Counted from the stretch's first letter, positions 27,730 through 36,293 are shown. The stretch: DNA of 64,000 nucleotides from Geodermatophilus obscurus DSM 43160 (GCF_000025345.1 NC_013757.1:4588001-4652000); one strand, 5' to 3'. Notes: generated by a model not told the origin, from the letters alone. Numbers and translations: made by a program.

Positions 27730-28427
27730 CCGCCGTGGACGTCCGCGCGCTGGTCTTCGACGTCTTCGGGACGGTGGTCGACTGGCGCGGCGGCGTCGCC
27801 CGCGAGGTGCGCCGGCTGCTGGGCCCGTCGGTGGACGCGGCCGCCCTGGCCGACGACTGGCGCGAGCGGTACGTGCCGTCGATGGAGCAGGTGCGCTCCG
27901 GAGAGCTGCCGTGGACGCCGCTGGACGCGCTGCACCGCGCGTCGCTGTCCGCGGTGCTCGCGGACGCCGGGCTGGCCTCCGTCCCCGCCGAGGTCCGCGA
28001 CGAGCTGGTGCTCGCCTGGCACCGCCTCGACCCGTGGCCGGACGTGCTGCCGGGTCTGCGGCGGCTGGCGCGCTCGTACGTGCTGGCCCCGCTGTCGAAC
28101 GGCAACGTGGCGCTGCAGGTGGACCTGGCGCGGCGGTCCGGGCTGCCGTGGGACGCCGTGCTGGGCGCCGAGGTCGTGCGGCACTACAAGCCCGACCCGG
28201 AGGTCTACGACTCCGCGGCGGAGCTGCTCGGGGTGCCCCCGTCGTCGGTCGTCATGGTCGCCGCGCACCTCGACGACCTCGCCGCGGCGCGGGCGCGGGG
28301 GCTGCGGACGGCCTACGTGCACCGGCCCGACGAGTTCGGCGGCCGCGTCGTGCCGCCGTCCAGCGACCCGGACGCCGACCTGTCGGTGGCCTCGTTCGAG
28401 GAGCTCGCCGAGGCGCTGGGCGTCTGA
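27726..28427 (+). CDS. Haloacid dehalogenase-type (HAD) hydrolase
   Basis: A 233-residue HAD-superfamily protein. Motif I is VFDVFGTVVDWRGG (nucleophile Asp in DVFGT), motif II LSNGN, motif III lysine in YKPDPEVYDSA, motif IV acidic in AAHLDDLAAAR. DVFGT and this pattern match the L-2-haloacid dehalogenase subgroup, but many members are phosphatases, so the substrate is open. Start GTG overlaps the acyltransferase stop (GTGA). The gene is followed closely by a 68-bp palindromic repeat. Confidence 0.85.
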   Translation: MTAVDVRALVFDVFGTVVDWRGGVAREVRRLLGPSVDAAALADDWRERYVPSMEQVRSGELPWTPLDALHRASLSAVLADAGLASVPAEVRDELVLAWHRLDPWPDVLPGLRRLARSYVLAPLSNGNVALQVDLARRSGLPWDAVLGAEVVRHYKPDPEVYDSAAELLGVPPSSVVMVAAHLDDLAAARARGLRTAYVHRPDEFGGRVVPPSSDPDADLSVASFEELAEALGV

Positions 28428-28434
28428 CGCCCGC

Positions 28435-28502
28435 CATTGCCGGCGTTCCTCCCGGGTTGCCGGCGCTGCAGCGCCGGCAGGACGCGAGGAGCCCCGGCAA
28501 TG
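28435..28502 (+). repeat. 68-bp palindromic repeat, copy A
   Basis: An imperfect palindrome beginning CATTGCCGGCGTTCCTC and ending CCCCGGCAATG. Copy B at 30175-30242 is the same length and matches it in inverted orientation at most positions, including a TGCCGGCGTTCCTC arm and CGGGTTGCCG. The pair brackets the lipoprotein/PKD cassette. REP-like; may also act as the HAD gene's terminator. Confidence 0.85.
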
Positions 28503-28595
28503 CGTTCGGGTGGTTGTCCACAGCGGCGCGTGCTCGGGGCGGCGGTGGTCCGTAGTCTCCCGGCCGACCGGTGATCGACACGGGGGTGGACGACG

Positions 28596-29177
28596 GTGAC
28601 ACGGCGCTGGACCCTGCGACTCGCGGCGGGCCTCGCGGCCGGCGCGGTCGTGCTGAGCGGGTGCTCGGAGCGGCAGGAGGCGAGTGACACCCTGCCCGGG
28701 GCTGACGCCTCGCCCAGCGCGTCGGAGCCGGAACTGCCGCCCCTCGGCCCGCCGGACCTCCCGATGCCCGCCGAGGCCCGCACGCAGGACGCCGCGGGTG
28801 CTGAGGCCTTCGTCCGGTACTACATGGACGCCTACAACTACGCCCTACGAACCCTCAACCCGACCGCCCTCAGCGACCTCAGCTCGAACTGCGAGACCTG
28901 CCACTTGCTTATCGAACAGGTACGAGACGTCAACGCACGGGGGCAGCGCTATGAGGGCGGAGACGTGCGCATATCCGAGATCACCACGCCGGTAATCAAC
29001 GACACCGAGGCCCAATTCGCTTTATCGCTCATTCAAAGTCCCTTGTCGGTGACAGCCGATGGTGACGATATCGACGGTCGCAGCTATCCCGAACGATCGA
29101 GCCCCGCGAGCGGCGGCCTTCTTAGGTGGGACGCCAGCCGGGCGACGTGGCTCATGACACAGCTTTCTGTTCAATGA
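28596..29177 (+). CDS. Lipoprotein, DUF6318-like
   Basis: A 193-residue exported lipoprotein. Residues 1-27 are a signal peptide with lipobox LSGC; the mature N-terminus is acidic/Pro-rich, followed by an NTF2-like region (AFVRYYMDAYNYALRT, SNCETCHLL) characteristic of the actinobacterial DUF6318 lipoproteins. Function unknown. Base composition changes inside the gene: the first ~240 bases are typical high GC, while from about 28835 onward it is much lower (31 of 60 bases G+C at 28981-29040). Its TGA overlaps the next ATG (ATGA). Flanked, with its partner, by inverted palindromic repeats. Confidence 0.8.
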   Translation: MTRRWTLRLAAGLAAGAVVLSGCSERQEASDTLPGADASPSASEPELPPLGPPDLPMPAEARTQDAAGAEAFVRYYMDAYNYALRTLNPTALSDLSSNCETCHLLIEQVRDVNARGQRYEGGDVRISEITTPVINDTEAQFALSLIQSPLSVTADGDDIDGRSYPERSSPASGGLLRWDASRATWLMTQLSVQ

Positions 29178-30097
29178 GTTACCGGGTCTTCTTCGCGTGC
29201 GTCCTCAGTCTTATCGTCATCACCCTCAATGCGGCTTCCGCCCGTGCGCAGGAACCGGTCACGTGCGATGGCATCTCCTGTCCCACGACGGCGCTCCGCG
29301 AGAGTGCTGTGCAGGTTTCAGCCGCCCATGTCTTTGGCTCTGGCGCAGACCCGGTACGGCTAGCTACCAATGCCGCACCACCGGGTCCAGCATTCTTTGT
29401 GTGGCACTTGCGCACACCTTGCACCGCCGAGGACGCGGCAGCTGGAGTTTCGTGTGACTCCCGAACCCGAGCATGCCCGCAGGTCGAGAGCCGCGTCATC
29501 CAGTTTGTGATTGTCCAGAGACAGCGACTAGCCCAGGAAGGACGCGTACCCGTCGAAGACCTAGCACCGAGTTCTGAAACGCCAGTTGGCGCCGCCTACG
29601 GGCCTGTGATTGTCGACGGCGGAGCTTGCGTGGACATCACGGCGCTGAACCCGCCGCCGTCGCCGGGCGAGGTGTTCCGCTACTTCCAGACCCTCCCCCT
29701 GCCCGACCTGTCGACCCAGCAGCAGCCACCGGGCAACGCGCTGGCCGGTCTACCCGTCGTCTTCTACACCGACGGCCCGACCACCCAGACCTTCACCGTG
29801 GACATCCGCGGCTTCACCGTCGACATCGTCGCGACCGCCAGCGCCTTCGCCTGGGACACCGGCGACGGCACCGTCCTGCGGACCACCGACCCCGGCTCGC
29901 CGTACCCGGACCACACGATCAGCCACGACTATCGCAGCGGCACCTACACCGCCGCTCTGACCACCACCTGGAGCGGCACCTACAGCGTCGACGGGGGCGC
30001 CACCGCCGACGTCCCCGGCACCACGACCACCGACGGGCCGCCGGCCACCTTCACCGTGCTGCAGGCCAGTCCCGTCCTCACCAACCCCTTCGACTGA
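29174..30097 (+). CDS. Exported protein with C-terminal PKD-like domain
   Basis: A 307-residue protein with a signal peptide ending ASARAQ (about residue 25), two to three cysteine pairs in the first third, and a C-terminal Ig/PKD-like domain (FAWDTGDGTVLRTTDPG, ISHDYRSGTYTAALTTTWSGTY). Function is not recognised; PKD domains usually mediate surface adhesion or protein contact. The first ~460 bases are low GC (29 of 60 at 29161-29220) and from about 29640 the composition returns to 73 % (44 of 60 at 29641-29700). It is co-translated with the upstream lipoprotein through an ATGA overlap. Confidence 0.72.
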   Translation: MSYRVFFACVLSLIVITLNAASARAQEPVTCDGISCPTTALRESAVQVSAAHVFGSGADPVRLATNAAPPGPAFFVWHLRTPCTAEDAAAGVSCDSRTRACPQVESRVIQFVIVQRQRLAQEGRVPVEDLAPSSETPVGAAYGPVIVDGGACVDITALNPPPSPGEVFRYFQTLPLPDLSTQQQPPGNALAGLPVVFYTDGPTTQTFTVDIRGFTVDIVATASAFAWDTGDGTVLRTTDPGSPYPDHTISHDYRSGTYTAALTTTWSGTYSVDGGATADVPGTTTTDGPPATFTVLQASPVLTNPFD

Positions 30098-30105
30098 CCG
30101 CTCCT

Positions 30106-30163
30106 GCGCTGTTGCGCGCGCTTCCGCGCCGTTGCAGCAGCGCGAAGGCGTCAGGAACAGCGC
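30106..30163 (+). terminator. Imperfect hairpin behind the PKD-like gene
   Basis: Two ~28-base arms centred on TGCA at 30133-30136 pair imperfectly (GCGCTGTT at one end with AACAGCGC at the other). It starts eight bases after the stop and probably ends the two-gene transcript. Confidence 0.5.
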
Positions 30164-30174
30164 GAGAGCGCGGC

Positions 30175-30242
30175 CACTGCCGGGGTTTCTCGTGCGGTGC
30201 CGGTGCTGTAGCGGCGGCAACCCGCGAGGAACGCCGGCACTG
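30175..30242 (-). repeat. 68-bp palindromic repeat, copy B (inverted relative to A)
   Basis: Read on the minus strand it begins CAGTGCCGGCGTTCCTC and ends CCCCGGCAGTG, the same layout and length as copy A. It lies two bases beyond the stop of the oxidoreductase gene on the minus strand. Confidence 0.85.
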
Positions 30243-30243
30243 C

Positions 30244-31140
30244 TCACGCCGAGGCCGGAACCGCCTCCCGGCAGCCGGACTCCAGCGCGCGGGCCGCGGT
30301 CGCCAGCACCGCGACGACGTCCCGTGCGAAACCGACGTCGCACGGGTGCGTCCCGCCGGTCACCGCCGCCGCCTCGAGCTCGTCGACCGCGGCGGAGAGC
30401 GACTCGACCGGGCTCTCGGTGTCCGGCAGCAGCACGAGCCGGCCGGCGTCCCCGTGCACGAAGAACTCGATGCCCGTCGACATGGGCGCCACGGTGTGCG
30501 ACAGAGTCAGCGTCGAGGTCACACGCGGAGTGGCGTGCTGCAGCACCAGGTGCACGGTGTCGCCGGCGCCGGCCCCGGCCTGCACGGCGACCACCGGGCC
30601 GAGCGTGGGCAGCAGCAGCGAGAGCGCGTGCGGACCGATGTCCCACAGCGCGCCGTGCTCACGGCGCCAGGCCGAGTCGAAGGGACTGCCGGCCAGCGCG
30701 CTCAGCCACGAGCCGGCGCCGCCGGCCAGGCGGGTGCGGGCGGCCTGGCTGAGCCAGGTCGACGTCCCGGCCTGGAACCGGAAGGTGAAGAACACGACCG
30801 AGGCCACGCCCGCGGAGCGCACCGCGGCGACCACCCGGTCGGCCTCGTCGAGCGAGAGCCCGATGGGCTTCTCCAGCAGCAGGTGCTTCCCGGCGGCCGC
30901 GGCCTGCTCGGCGAGCGCCACCTGCACCGACGGCGGAACGGCGATCGCCACGGCGTCGACCCGGTCGAGCAGCGCGGTGAGGTCCGAGAAGCCGGGGACG
31001 TCGAAGTCCGCGCCGACCTCCTCGGCCTTGACCGGGTCGCGGCCCCAGACGCCGACGAGCTCGGCGGTCGGGTGCCCGGCCAGGGCGGCCGCGTGGACCG
31101 TCCGTGCCCAGTGGCCGGTGCCGAGCACCCCGAAGCGCAC
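30244..31140 (-). CDS. Gfo/Idh/MocA-family oxidoreductase
   Basis: NAD(P)-dependent sugar or inositol dehydrogenase-like protein, 298 residues. The N-terminal Rossmann domain begins VRFGVLGTGHWA; the LLLEKPIGLS loop carries the EKP catalytic lysine motif; HGALWDIGPHALSLLL corresponds to the substrate-binding helix with the conserved D-G-H. Substrate unknown. GTG 31140 lies two bases after the upp stop, so the two are one transcript. Confidence 0.87.
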   Translation of the reverse strand: MRFGVLGTGHWARTVHAAALAGHPTAELVGVWGRDPVKAEEVGADFDVPGFSDLTALLDRVDAVAIAVPPSVQVALAEQAAAAGKHLLLEKPIGLSLDEADRVVAAVRSAGVASVVFFTFRFQAGTSTWLSQAARTRLAGGAGSWLSALAGSPFDSAWRREHGALWDIGPHALSLLLPTLGPVVAVQAGAGAGDTVHLVLQHATPRVTSTLTLSHTVAPMSTGIEFFVHGDAGRLVLLPDTESPVESLSAAVDELEAAAVTGGTHPCDVGFARDVVAVLATAARALESGCREAVPASA

Positions 31141-31142
31141 GG

Positions 31143-31766
31143 TCAGACCGCCCCGAACTGGCGGTCGCCGGCGTCCCCGAGGCCCGGGACGATGTAGGCC
31201 TTGTCGTTGAGCCCCTCGTCGACCGAGGCGGTGAACACCCGCAGCGGCAGCCCGCTCCCCTCCAGACGGCGGATCCCCTCGGGAGCGGCCAGCGCGCAGA
31301 GCACGGTGATCGAGGTGGCGCCGCGCCCGGTCAGCAGCCCGCAGCAGTGCACCAGCGACCCGCCGGTGGCCAGCATCGGGTCGAGGACGAAGACCTCGCG
31401 GTCCACCAGCGACGCCGGCAGCGAGGCCATGTACGCCTCCGGCTGGAACGTCTCCTCGTTGCGGGCCAGGCCGACGAAGCCCATCTGCGACTCCGGCAGC
31501 ATCCCGTGCGCGGTGTCGGCCATCCCGAGCCCGGCCCGCAGCACCGGCACGATCAGCGGCGGCGCGGCCAGCCGGTAGCCGGTGGTCGCGGTGACCGGCG
31601 TGGTGATCCGCTCCTCCGCGACCGGCAGGGCGCGGGTGGCCTCGTAGACCAGCATTTGGGTCAGCTCGGCCAGCGCCGCGCGGAACGCCGCGTTGTCGGT
31701 CCGCTCGTCCCGCATGCGGGTCAGGCGGGCACGGGCCAGCGGGTGGTCGACGACGGTGAGCTGCAC
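31143..31766 (-). CDS. upp: Uracil phosphoribosyltransferase
   Basis: Makes UMP from uracil and PRPP. The 207-residue protein has [11 protein letters not shown] and [11 protein letters not shown] at the N-terminus, the PRPP-binding loop [10 protein letters not shown], and the C-terminal uracil-binding [15 protein letters not shown]. Start GTG at 31766 is the family start and has TACGGT seven bases upstream, the leaderless pattern, with no good Shine-Dalgarno. Part of the pyrimidine salvage set found across the window. Confidence 0.96.
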   Translation of the reverse strand: MQLTVVDHPLARARLTRMRDERTDNAAFRAALAELTQMLVYEATRALPVAEERITTPVTATTGYRLAAPPLIVPVLRAGLGMADTAHGMLPESQMGFVGLARNEETFQPEAYMASLPASLVDREVFVLDPMLATGGSLVHCCGLLTGRGATSITVLCALAAPEGIRRLEGSGLPLRVFTASVDEGLNDKAYIVPGLGDAGDRQFGAV

Positions 31767-31773
31767 GCGGGCC

Positions 31774-31779
31774 ACCGTA
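31774..31779 (-). promoter_or_regulatory. Putative -10 box TACGGT of upp
   Basis: TACGGT, seven bases, GTG start of upp on the minus strand. Confidence 0.5.
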
Positions 31780-31935
31780 GCGGCCGGGTGGACCCCACCT
31801 CCTGGCGCTGGCACGATCCCCGGCGTGACGACGACGCAGGAGTGGCGCCGCCCGTAGGTGGCTGCCCTCGTCGTCCGGCCCACCCGTCCCCGGTGGGCCG
31901 CGCACCCGGTCCACCTCCGTCCGGGGAGACCGCCC

Positions 31936-32397
31936 GTGCCCTCGATCGAGCTCCGCCCCCTGCAGCCCGACGCGGCCGGCGAGCTGCTCCCCCTGCAACG
32001 CGCCGCCTACGTCCCCGAGGCCCAGCTGTACGGCGACGTCCGGCTGCCGGCGCTGGTCCAGACCCTCGACGAGCCCGCCGACGAGCTCACCCGCAGCAGC
32101 TGCCTGGCAGCACGTGCGGGCAGCCGGCTCGTCGGTGCGGTGCGCTCCCAGGAGCGGGACGGCGTCCTGCACGTCGGCCGGCTCATCGTCGCGCCGGACC
32201 TGCAGGGCCGGGGCATCGGCACGCGACTGCTGCTGGCCGCGGAGCGGACGACGCGACTCGCGCGGGCGGCCCTGTTCACCGGCGCACGCAGCACCGCCAA
32301 CCTGCGGCTGTACCGCCGGCACGGCTACGTGGACGCCCACCGCGAGACCGTGCGCCCCGGCCTGGAGCTCGTGCACCTGGTCGAGGAGCTCCGGTGA
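31936..32397 (+). CDS. GNAT-family N-acetyltransferase
   Basis: A 153-residue acetyl-CoA-dependent acyltransferase. The acetyl-CoA loop [19 protein letters not shown] (R/Q-x-x-G-x-G/A) and the C-terminal [16 protein letters not shown], typical for motif B, are clear. The acceptor is unknown. GTG 31936 is chosen for the GGGGAG eight bases upstream; an upstream in-frame GTG at 31858 would add a non-conserved Arg/Pro-rich stretch. Its TGA overlaps the start of the broken methyltransferase gene. Confidence 0.82.
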   Translation: MPSIELRPLQPDAAGELLPLQRAAYVPEAQLYGDVRLPALVQTLDEPADELTRSSCLAARAGSRLVGAVRSQERDGVLHVGRLIVAPDLQGRGIGTRLLLAAERTTRLARAALFTGARSTANLRLYRRHGYVDAHRETVRPGLELVHLVEELR

Positions 32398-32947
32398 GCG
32401 AGCTGCGCGGGGCGACCGACATCGGGGACTTCCTGGTCAGCGCCCGGTCGTTCGACGAGTACCGCGCGATGTTCGCCCTGACCGACGCCGACCTGCGCGG
32501 CCGCGTCCTCGACTGTCCCGGTGGTGGCGCCTCGTTCACCGCGGCGGCCCGGGCCCGCGGCGCGGACGCGTTCGCGGTGGACCCCATCTACGCGAGCCGA
32601 CCGCGCGAGTTGGTCGCCCGCCTCGACGCCTCTCCTCGCACCTGCTGTTCACCTACGCCGACCGGCTCGACGCCGGGTTCCACGTCGCCGCCCTGCGCGA
32701 GATGGCCCGCGTGGGCACCGAGGTGCGCGTCTACCCACTGGTCGACCAGGCCGGCCGGGCCCTGCCCGACCTGCTCGCCTCCGTGGTGGCGGAGCTGGGC
32801 GGTGCGGGCGTGCAGGTGCGGGTCCAGGACGTCCCCTACGAGTTCCAGCGCGGCGCGCGCAGCATGCTGCGCCTCCGGTCGGCCCCCACCCGCACGGGTG
32901 TGCGGGGCGCGGGGGCGCCGGACACGCGAGGGAGAATGCGCACATGA
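32394..32947 (+). pseudogene. SAM-dependent methyltransferase, internal deletion and frameshift
   Basis: From GTG 32394 the frame encodes a class I methyltransferase N-terminus, with the glycine-rich SAM motif DCPGGGASFTAAARARGADAF and an acidic DPIY end of strand 2. At about 32625-32632 the reading jumps: the following DNA, in another frame, encodes SSHLLFTYADRLDAGFHVAA and REMARVGTEVRVYP, the C-terminal half of the same family, up to TGA at 32945-32947. About 70-80 codons of the middle are missing. Both halves keep overlaps with neighbours (GTGA with the GNAT stop, ATGA with deoC), so the gene decayed in place. Confidence 0.85.
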
Positions 32948-33957
32948 CCCACGTGCTCGACCCCGACCCGCCGGCGGCGGCGAACCCGCCGCGGCGCGAG
33001 CCCCTGGCGCCGTACCGCGACGTGACCCGTTCCGACGCCGCCTTCCGGGCCTTCCTGCACGGCCTGCCGGGCGTGGACCAGGTCGGCGCGGAGTCGCGGG
33101 TCGCCGTCCTCGGCGCCCGGTCGATCAAGACCACCGCCAAGGCCTGGGCGATCGACACCGCCATCTCGATGGTCGACCTCACCACGCTCGAGGGCGCCGA
33201 CACCCCGGGCAAGGTCCGCAGCCTGGCCGCCAAGGCCCGCCGCCCCGACCCGGGTGACCCGACGACCCCGCCGGTCGCGGCGGTCTGCGTCTACGGCGAC
33301 CTGGCCGGCGTCGCGAAGGAGGCCCTGACCGGAACGGGCATCTCCGTCGCCGCCGTCGCCACCGCCTTCCCCAGCGGCCGGGCCAGCCGGGCGGTCAAGC
33401 TGGCCGACGTCCGCGACGCCGTGGCCAACGGCGCCGACGAGATCGACATGGTCATCGACCGCGGCGCCTTCCTCACCGGCCGGTACCTGGACGTCTACGA
33501 CGAGATCGTGGCCGTCAAGGAGGCGTGTTCCCGGCCTGACGGCGCCGCCCCCGCCCACCTCAAGGTCATCCTCGAGACCGGCGAGCTGGTCACCCTGGAC
33601 AACGTCCGCCGCGCCTCCTGGCTGGCGATGCTCGCCGGCGGCGACTTCATCAAGACCTCCACCGGCAAGGTCTCCCCCGCGGCCACCCTGCCGGTCTGCC
33701 TGGTGATGCTGGAGGCGGTCCGCGACCTCCGCGCCGCCACCGGCCGGCAGGTCGGCGTCAAGCCCGCCGGTGGCATCCGGACGACGAAGGACGCGATCAA
33801 GCACCTCGTGCTGGTGAACGAGGTCGCCGGCCCCGACTGGCTCTCCCCCGACTGGTTCCGCTTCGGCGCCTCCAGCCTGCTCAACGACCTGCTCCTGCAG
33901 CGGCAGAAGCTGCGCACCGGCCACTACTCCGGCCCCGACCACGTGAGCGTCGACTGA
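32944..33957 (+). CDS. deoC: Deoxyribose-phosphate aldolase
   Basis: Cleaves 2-deoxyribose-5-phosphate to glyceraldehyde-3-phosphate and acetaldehyde. The 337-residue protein carries the Schiff-base lysine in FIKTSTGK and the second lysine in VGVKPAGGIRT. It is longer than the E. coli enzyme, with N- and C-terminal extensions common in actinomycetes. The product acetaldehyde could be taken up by the aldehyde dehydrogenase that follows; its ATG overlaps the deoC stop. The start overlaps the tail of the broken methyltransferase (ATGA). Confidence 0.95.
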   Translation: MTHVLDPDPPAAANPPRREPLAPYRDVTRSDAAFRAFLHGLPGVDQVGAESRVAVLGARSIKTTAKAWAIDTAISMVDLTTLEGADTPGKVRSLAAKARRPDPGDPTTPPVAAVCVYGDLAGVAKEALTGTGISVAAVATAFPSGRASRAVKLADVRDAVANGADEIDMVIDRGAFLTGRYLDVYDEIVAVKEACSRPDGAAPAHLKVILETGELVTLDNVRRASWLAMLAGGDFIKTSTGKVSPAATLPVCLVMLEAVRDLRAATGRQVGVKPAGGIRTTKDAIKHLVLVNEVAGPDWLSPDWFRFGASSLLNDLLLQRQKLRTGHYSGPDHVSVD

Positions 33958-35399
33958 TGACACGACTGTTCGAGTACGCCCCCGCCCCCGAGTCGCGGTC
34001 CGTCGTCGACGTCGCGCCGTCCTACGGCCTGTTCGTCGACGGCGAGTTCGTCGACGGGTCCGGCGCGCCCTTCACGACGATCAACCCGGCCACCGAGGAG
34101 GTCCTCTCCGAGGTCGCCTCGGCCACCGACGCCGACGTCGACCGCGCCGTCCGCGCCGCCCGTCGCGCGTTCACCCGCGTGTGGGGGCCGATGCGCCCGG
34201 CCGACCGCGGCAAGTACCTGTTCCGCATCGCCCGGCTGCTGCAGGAGCGGGCGCGGGAGTTCGCCGTCCTGGAGTCGCTGGACAACGGCAAGCCGATCCG
34301 GGAGTCCCGCGACGTCGACGTCCCCCTGGCGGCGGCGCACTTCTTCTACCACGCGGGATGGGCCGACAAGCTGGACTGGGCGGGCCTGGGCCCCGGCCCG
34401 AAGCCGCTGGGCGTGGCCGGCCAGGTCATCCCGTGGAACTTCCCGCTGCTGATGCTGGCGTGGAAGGTCGCCCCGGCGCTGGCCACCGGCAACACCGTCG
34501 TCCTCAAGCCGGCCGAGACCACGCCGCTGACCGCACTGCTGTTCGCGGAGGTCTGCCGCCAGGCCGACCTGCCACCGGGCGTCGTCAACATCGTGACCGG
34601 GGCCGGCGAGACCGGTCGGGCCGTCGTCGAGCACGAGGACGTCGACAAGGTCGCGTTCACCGGGTCGACGGAGGTGGGCCGCTCCATCGCCCGCGCGGTC
34701 GCCGGCACCCGCAAGAAGCTCACCCTGGAGCTCGGCGGCAAGGCGGCCAACATCGTCTTCGACGACGCCCCGATCGACCAGGCCGTCGAGGGCATCGTGC
34801 AGGGCATCTTCTCCAACCAGGGCCACGTCTGCTGCGCCGGCAGCCGGCTGCTGGTGCAGGAGAACGTCCACGACGAGGTCATCGCCTCGCTGCAGCGGCG
34901 CATCGGCACCCTGCGCCTCGGCGACCCGCTCGACAAGAACACCGACATCGGCGCGATCAACTCCGCGGAGCAGCTGGCCCGCATCCGGGAGCTGTCCGAG
35001 ATCGGCGAGGCCGAGGGCGCGAACCGCTGGCAGCCGGCCTGCGAGCTGCCCGAGCGCGGCTTCTGGTTCCCGCCGACCGTCTTCACCGACGTCTCCCCCG
35101 CGCACCGCATCGCCCGCGACGAGGTGTTCGGGCCGGTCCTCTCGGTGCTCACCTTCCGCACGCCCGACGAGGCCGTCGCCAAGGCGAACAACACCACCTA
35201 CGGGCTCTCGGCCGGCATCTGGACCGAGAAGGGCTCGCGGATCCTCGCGATCGCCGACCGGCTGCGCGCCGGCGTGGTCTGGGCCAACACCTTCAACAAG
35301 TTCGACCCGACGTCGCCGTTCGGCGGGTACAAGCAGTCCGGCTACGGCCGCGAGGGCGGCCGGCACGGGCTCGCCGCGTACCTGGAGGGGGTCCAGTGA
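33957..35399 (+). CDS. Aldehyde dehydrogenase
   Basis: NAD(P)-dependent aldehyde oxidation, probably of the acetaldehyde released by DeoC. The 480-residue protein is complete: VIPWNFPLLM, NAD loop FTGSTEVGR, catalytic Glu in LELGGKAANIV, catalytic Cys in GHVCCAGSRLLVQ, and EVFGPVLS near the C-terminus. ATG shares one base with the deoC stop (TGATG). It overlaps the following half-length paralogue by GTGA. Confidence 0.93.
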   Translation: MTRLFEYAPAPESRSVVDVAPSYGLFVDGEFVDGSGAPFTTINPATEEVLSEVASATDADVDRAVRAARRAFTRVWGPMRPADRGKYLFRIARLLQERAREFAVLESLDNGKPIRESRDVDVPLAAAHFFYHAGWADKLDWAGLGPGPKPLGVAGQVIPWNFPLLMLAWKVAPALATGNTVVLKPAETTPLTALLFAEVCRQADLPPGVVNIVTGAGETGRAVVEHEDVDKVAFTGSTEVGRSIARAVAGTRKKLTLELGGKAANIVFDDAPIDQAVEGIVQGIFSNQGHVCCAGSRLLVQENVHDEVIASLQRRIGTLRLGDPLDKNTDIGAINSAEQLARIRELSEIGEAEGANRWQPACELPERGFWFPPTVFTDVSPAHRIARDEVFGPVLSVLTFRTPDEAVAKANNTTYGLSAGIWTEKGSRILAIADRLRAGVVWANTFNKFDPTSPFGGYKQSGYGREGGRHGLAAYLEGVQ

Positions 35400-36262
35400 G
35401 TGACCGGCTCGCCGTCCGCAAGACGTACAAGCTCTACGTGAACGGCGCGTTCCCGCGCTCGGAGTCCGGCCGCACCTACGAGGTCACCGACGCCAGGGGC
35501 GGCTTCCTCGCCAACGCCGCGCAGGCCTCCCGCAAGGACGCCCGGGACGCCGTCGTCGCCGCCCGCGCCACCTTCGCGAAGTGGTCGGGCGCCACCGCCT
35601 ACAACCGCGGCCAGGTGCTCTACCGGGTCGCCGAGGTGATGGAGGGGCGGCACGCCCAGTTCTGCGAGGAGGTCGCCGCCGGCGAGGGCCTCTCGACATC
35701 GCGGGCGCGGGCCGCCGTCGACGCCGCCATCGACCGCTGGGTCTGGTACGCCGGGTGGACGGACAAGCTGGGCGCCGTCCTCGGTGGGGCCAACCCGGTC
35801 GCCGGGCCGTACTTCGACTTCTCGCTGCCCGAGCCGGCCGGCGTCGTCGCCGTCCTGGCGCCGCAGCGCTCCTCGCTGCTGGGCCTGGTCAGCGTGCTCG
35901 CCCCCGTGCTGGCCGGCGGCAACACCGCCGTCGTCGTCACGTCGCACGCCCGGCCGCTGCCGGCCGTCACCCTCGGCGAGGTGCTGGCCACCAGCGACGT
36001 CCCGGGTGGGGCGGTCAACCTGCTCACCGGGGACGCCGGCGAGCTCGGCCCGTGGCTGGCCGAGCACGACGACGTCGACGCCGTCGACCTCACCGGGGCC
36101 CCGGCCGACCGCGCCATGGAGCTCGAGCGCCTCGCCGCCGGCAGCATCAAGCGGGTCGTGCGGCCGCCCGCCGAGGAGCCGGACTGGTCGGCCGACCCGG
36201 GCCTGTCCCGGCTGACGCCGTTCCTGGAGACCAAGACCGTCTGGCACCCGATGGGCCTGTAG
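35396..36262 (+). CDS. Aldehyde dehydrogenase-like protein lacking the catalytic domain
   Basis: A 288-residue paralogue of the preceding enzyme covering only the N-terminal NAD-binding half: KTYKLYVNGAFPRSESGRTY, an alpha region with WVWYAGWTDKLG, AGVVAVLAPQRSSLLGLVSVLAPVLAGGNTAV. The Asn of the PWN motif is replaced (APQ), and neither the catalytic Glu (ELGGK) nor the Cys region is present; it ends shortly after a degenerate DLTGAPAD in place of FTGSTxVG. The frame is intact with normal composition, so it may be a structural or regulatory subunit of the upstream ALDH rather than debris. Confidence 0.8.
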   Translation: MSDRLAVRKTYKLYVNGAFPRSESGRTYEVTDARGGFLANAAQASRKDARDAVVAARATFAKWSGATAYNRGQVLYRVAEVMEGRHAQFCEEVAAGEGLSTSRARAAVDAAIDRWVWYAGWTDKLGAVLGGANPVAGPYFDFSLPEPAGVVAVLAPQRSSLLGLVSVLAPVLAGGNTAVVVTSHARPLPAVTLGEVLATSDVPGGAVNLLTGDAGELGPWLAEHDDVDAVDLTGAPADRAMELERLAAGSIKRVVRPPAEEPDWSADPGLSRLTPFLETKTVWHPMGL

Positions 36263-36293
36263 ATCCCGAGCGCGCGGGAGGGAGCGCACCCGG

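Noticed and set aside
28435..30242. Insertion sequence or composite transposon
   Set aside because: No transposase or integrase gene lies between or beside the inverted repeats, and no target duplication was seen.
30244..32376. A 710-codon frame as a fusion of an oxidoreductase with another protein
   Set aside because: Only the last 298 codons match Gfo/Idh/MocA; the rest is antisense to upp and GNAT.
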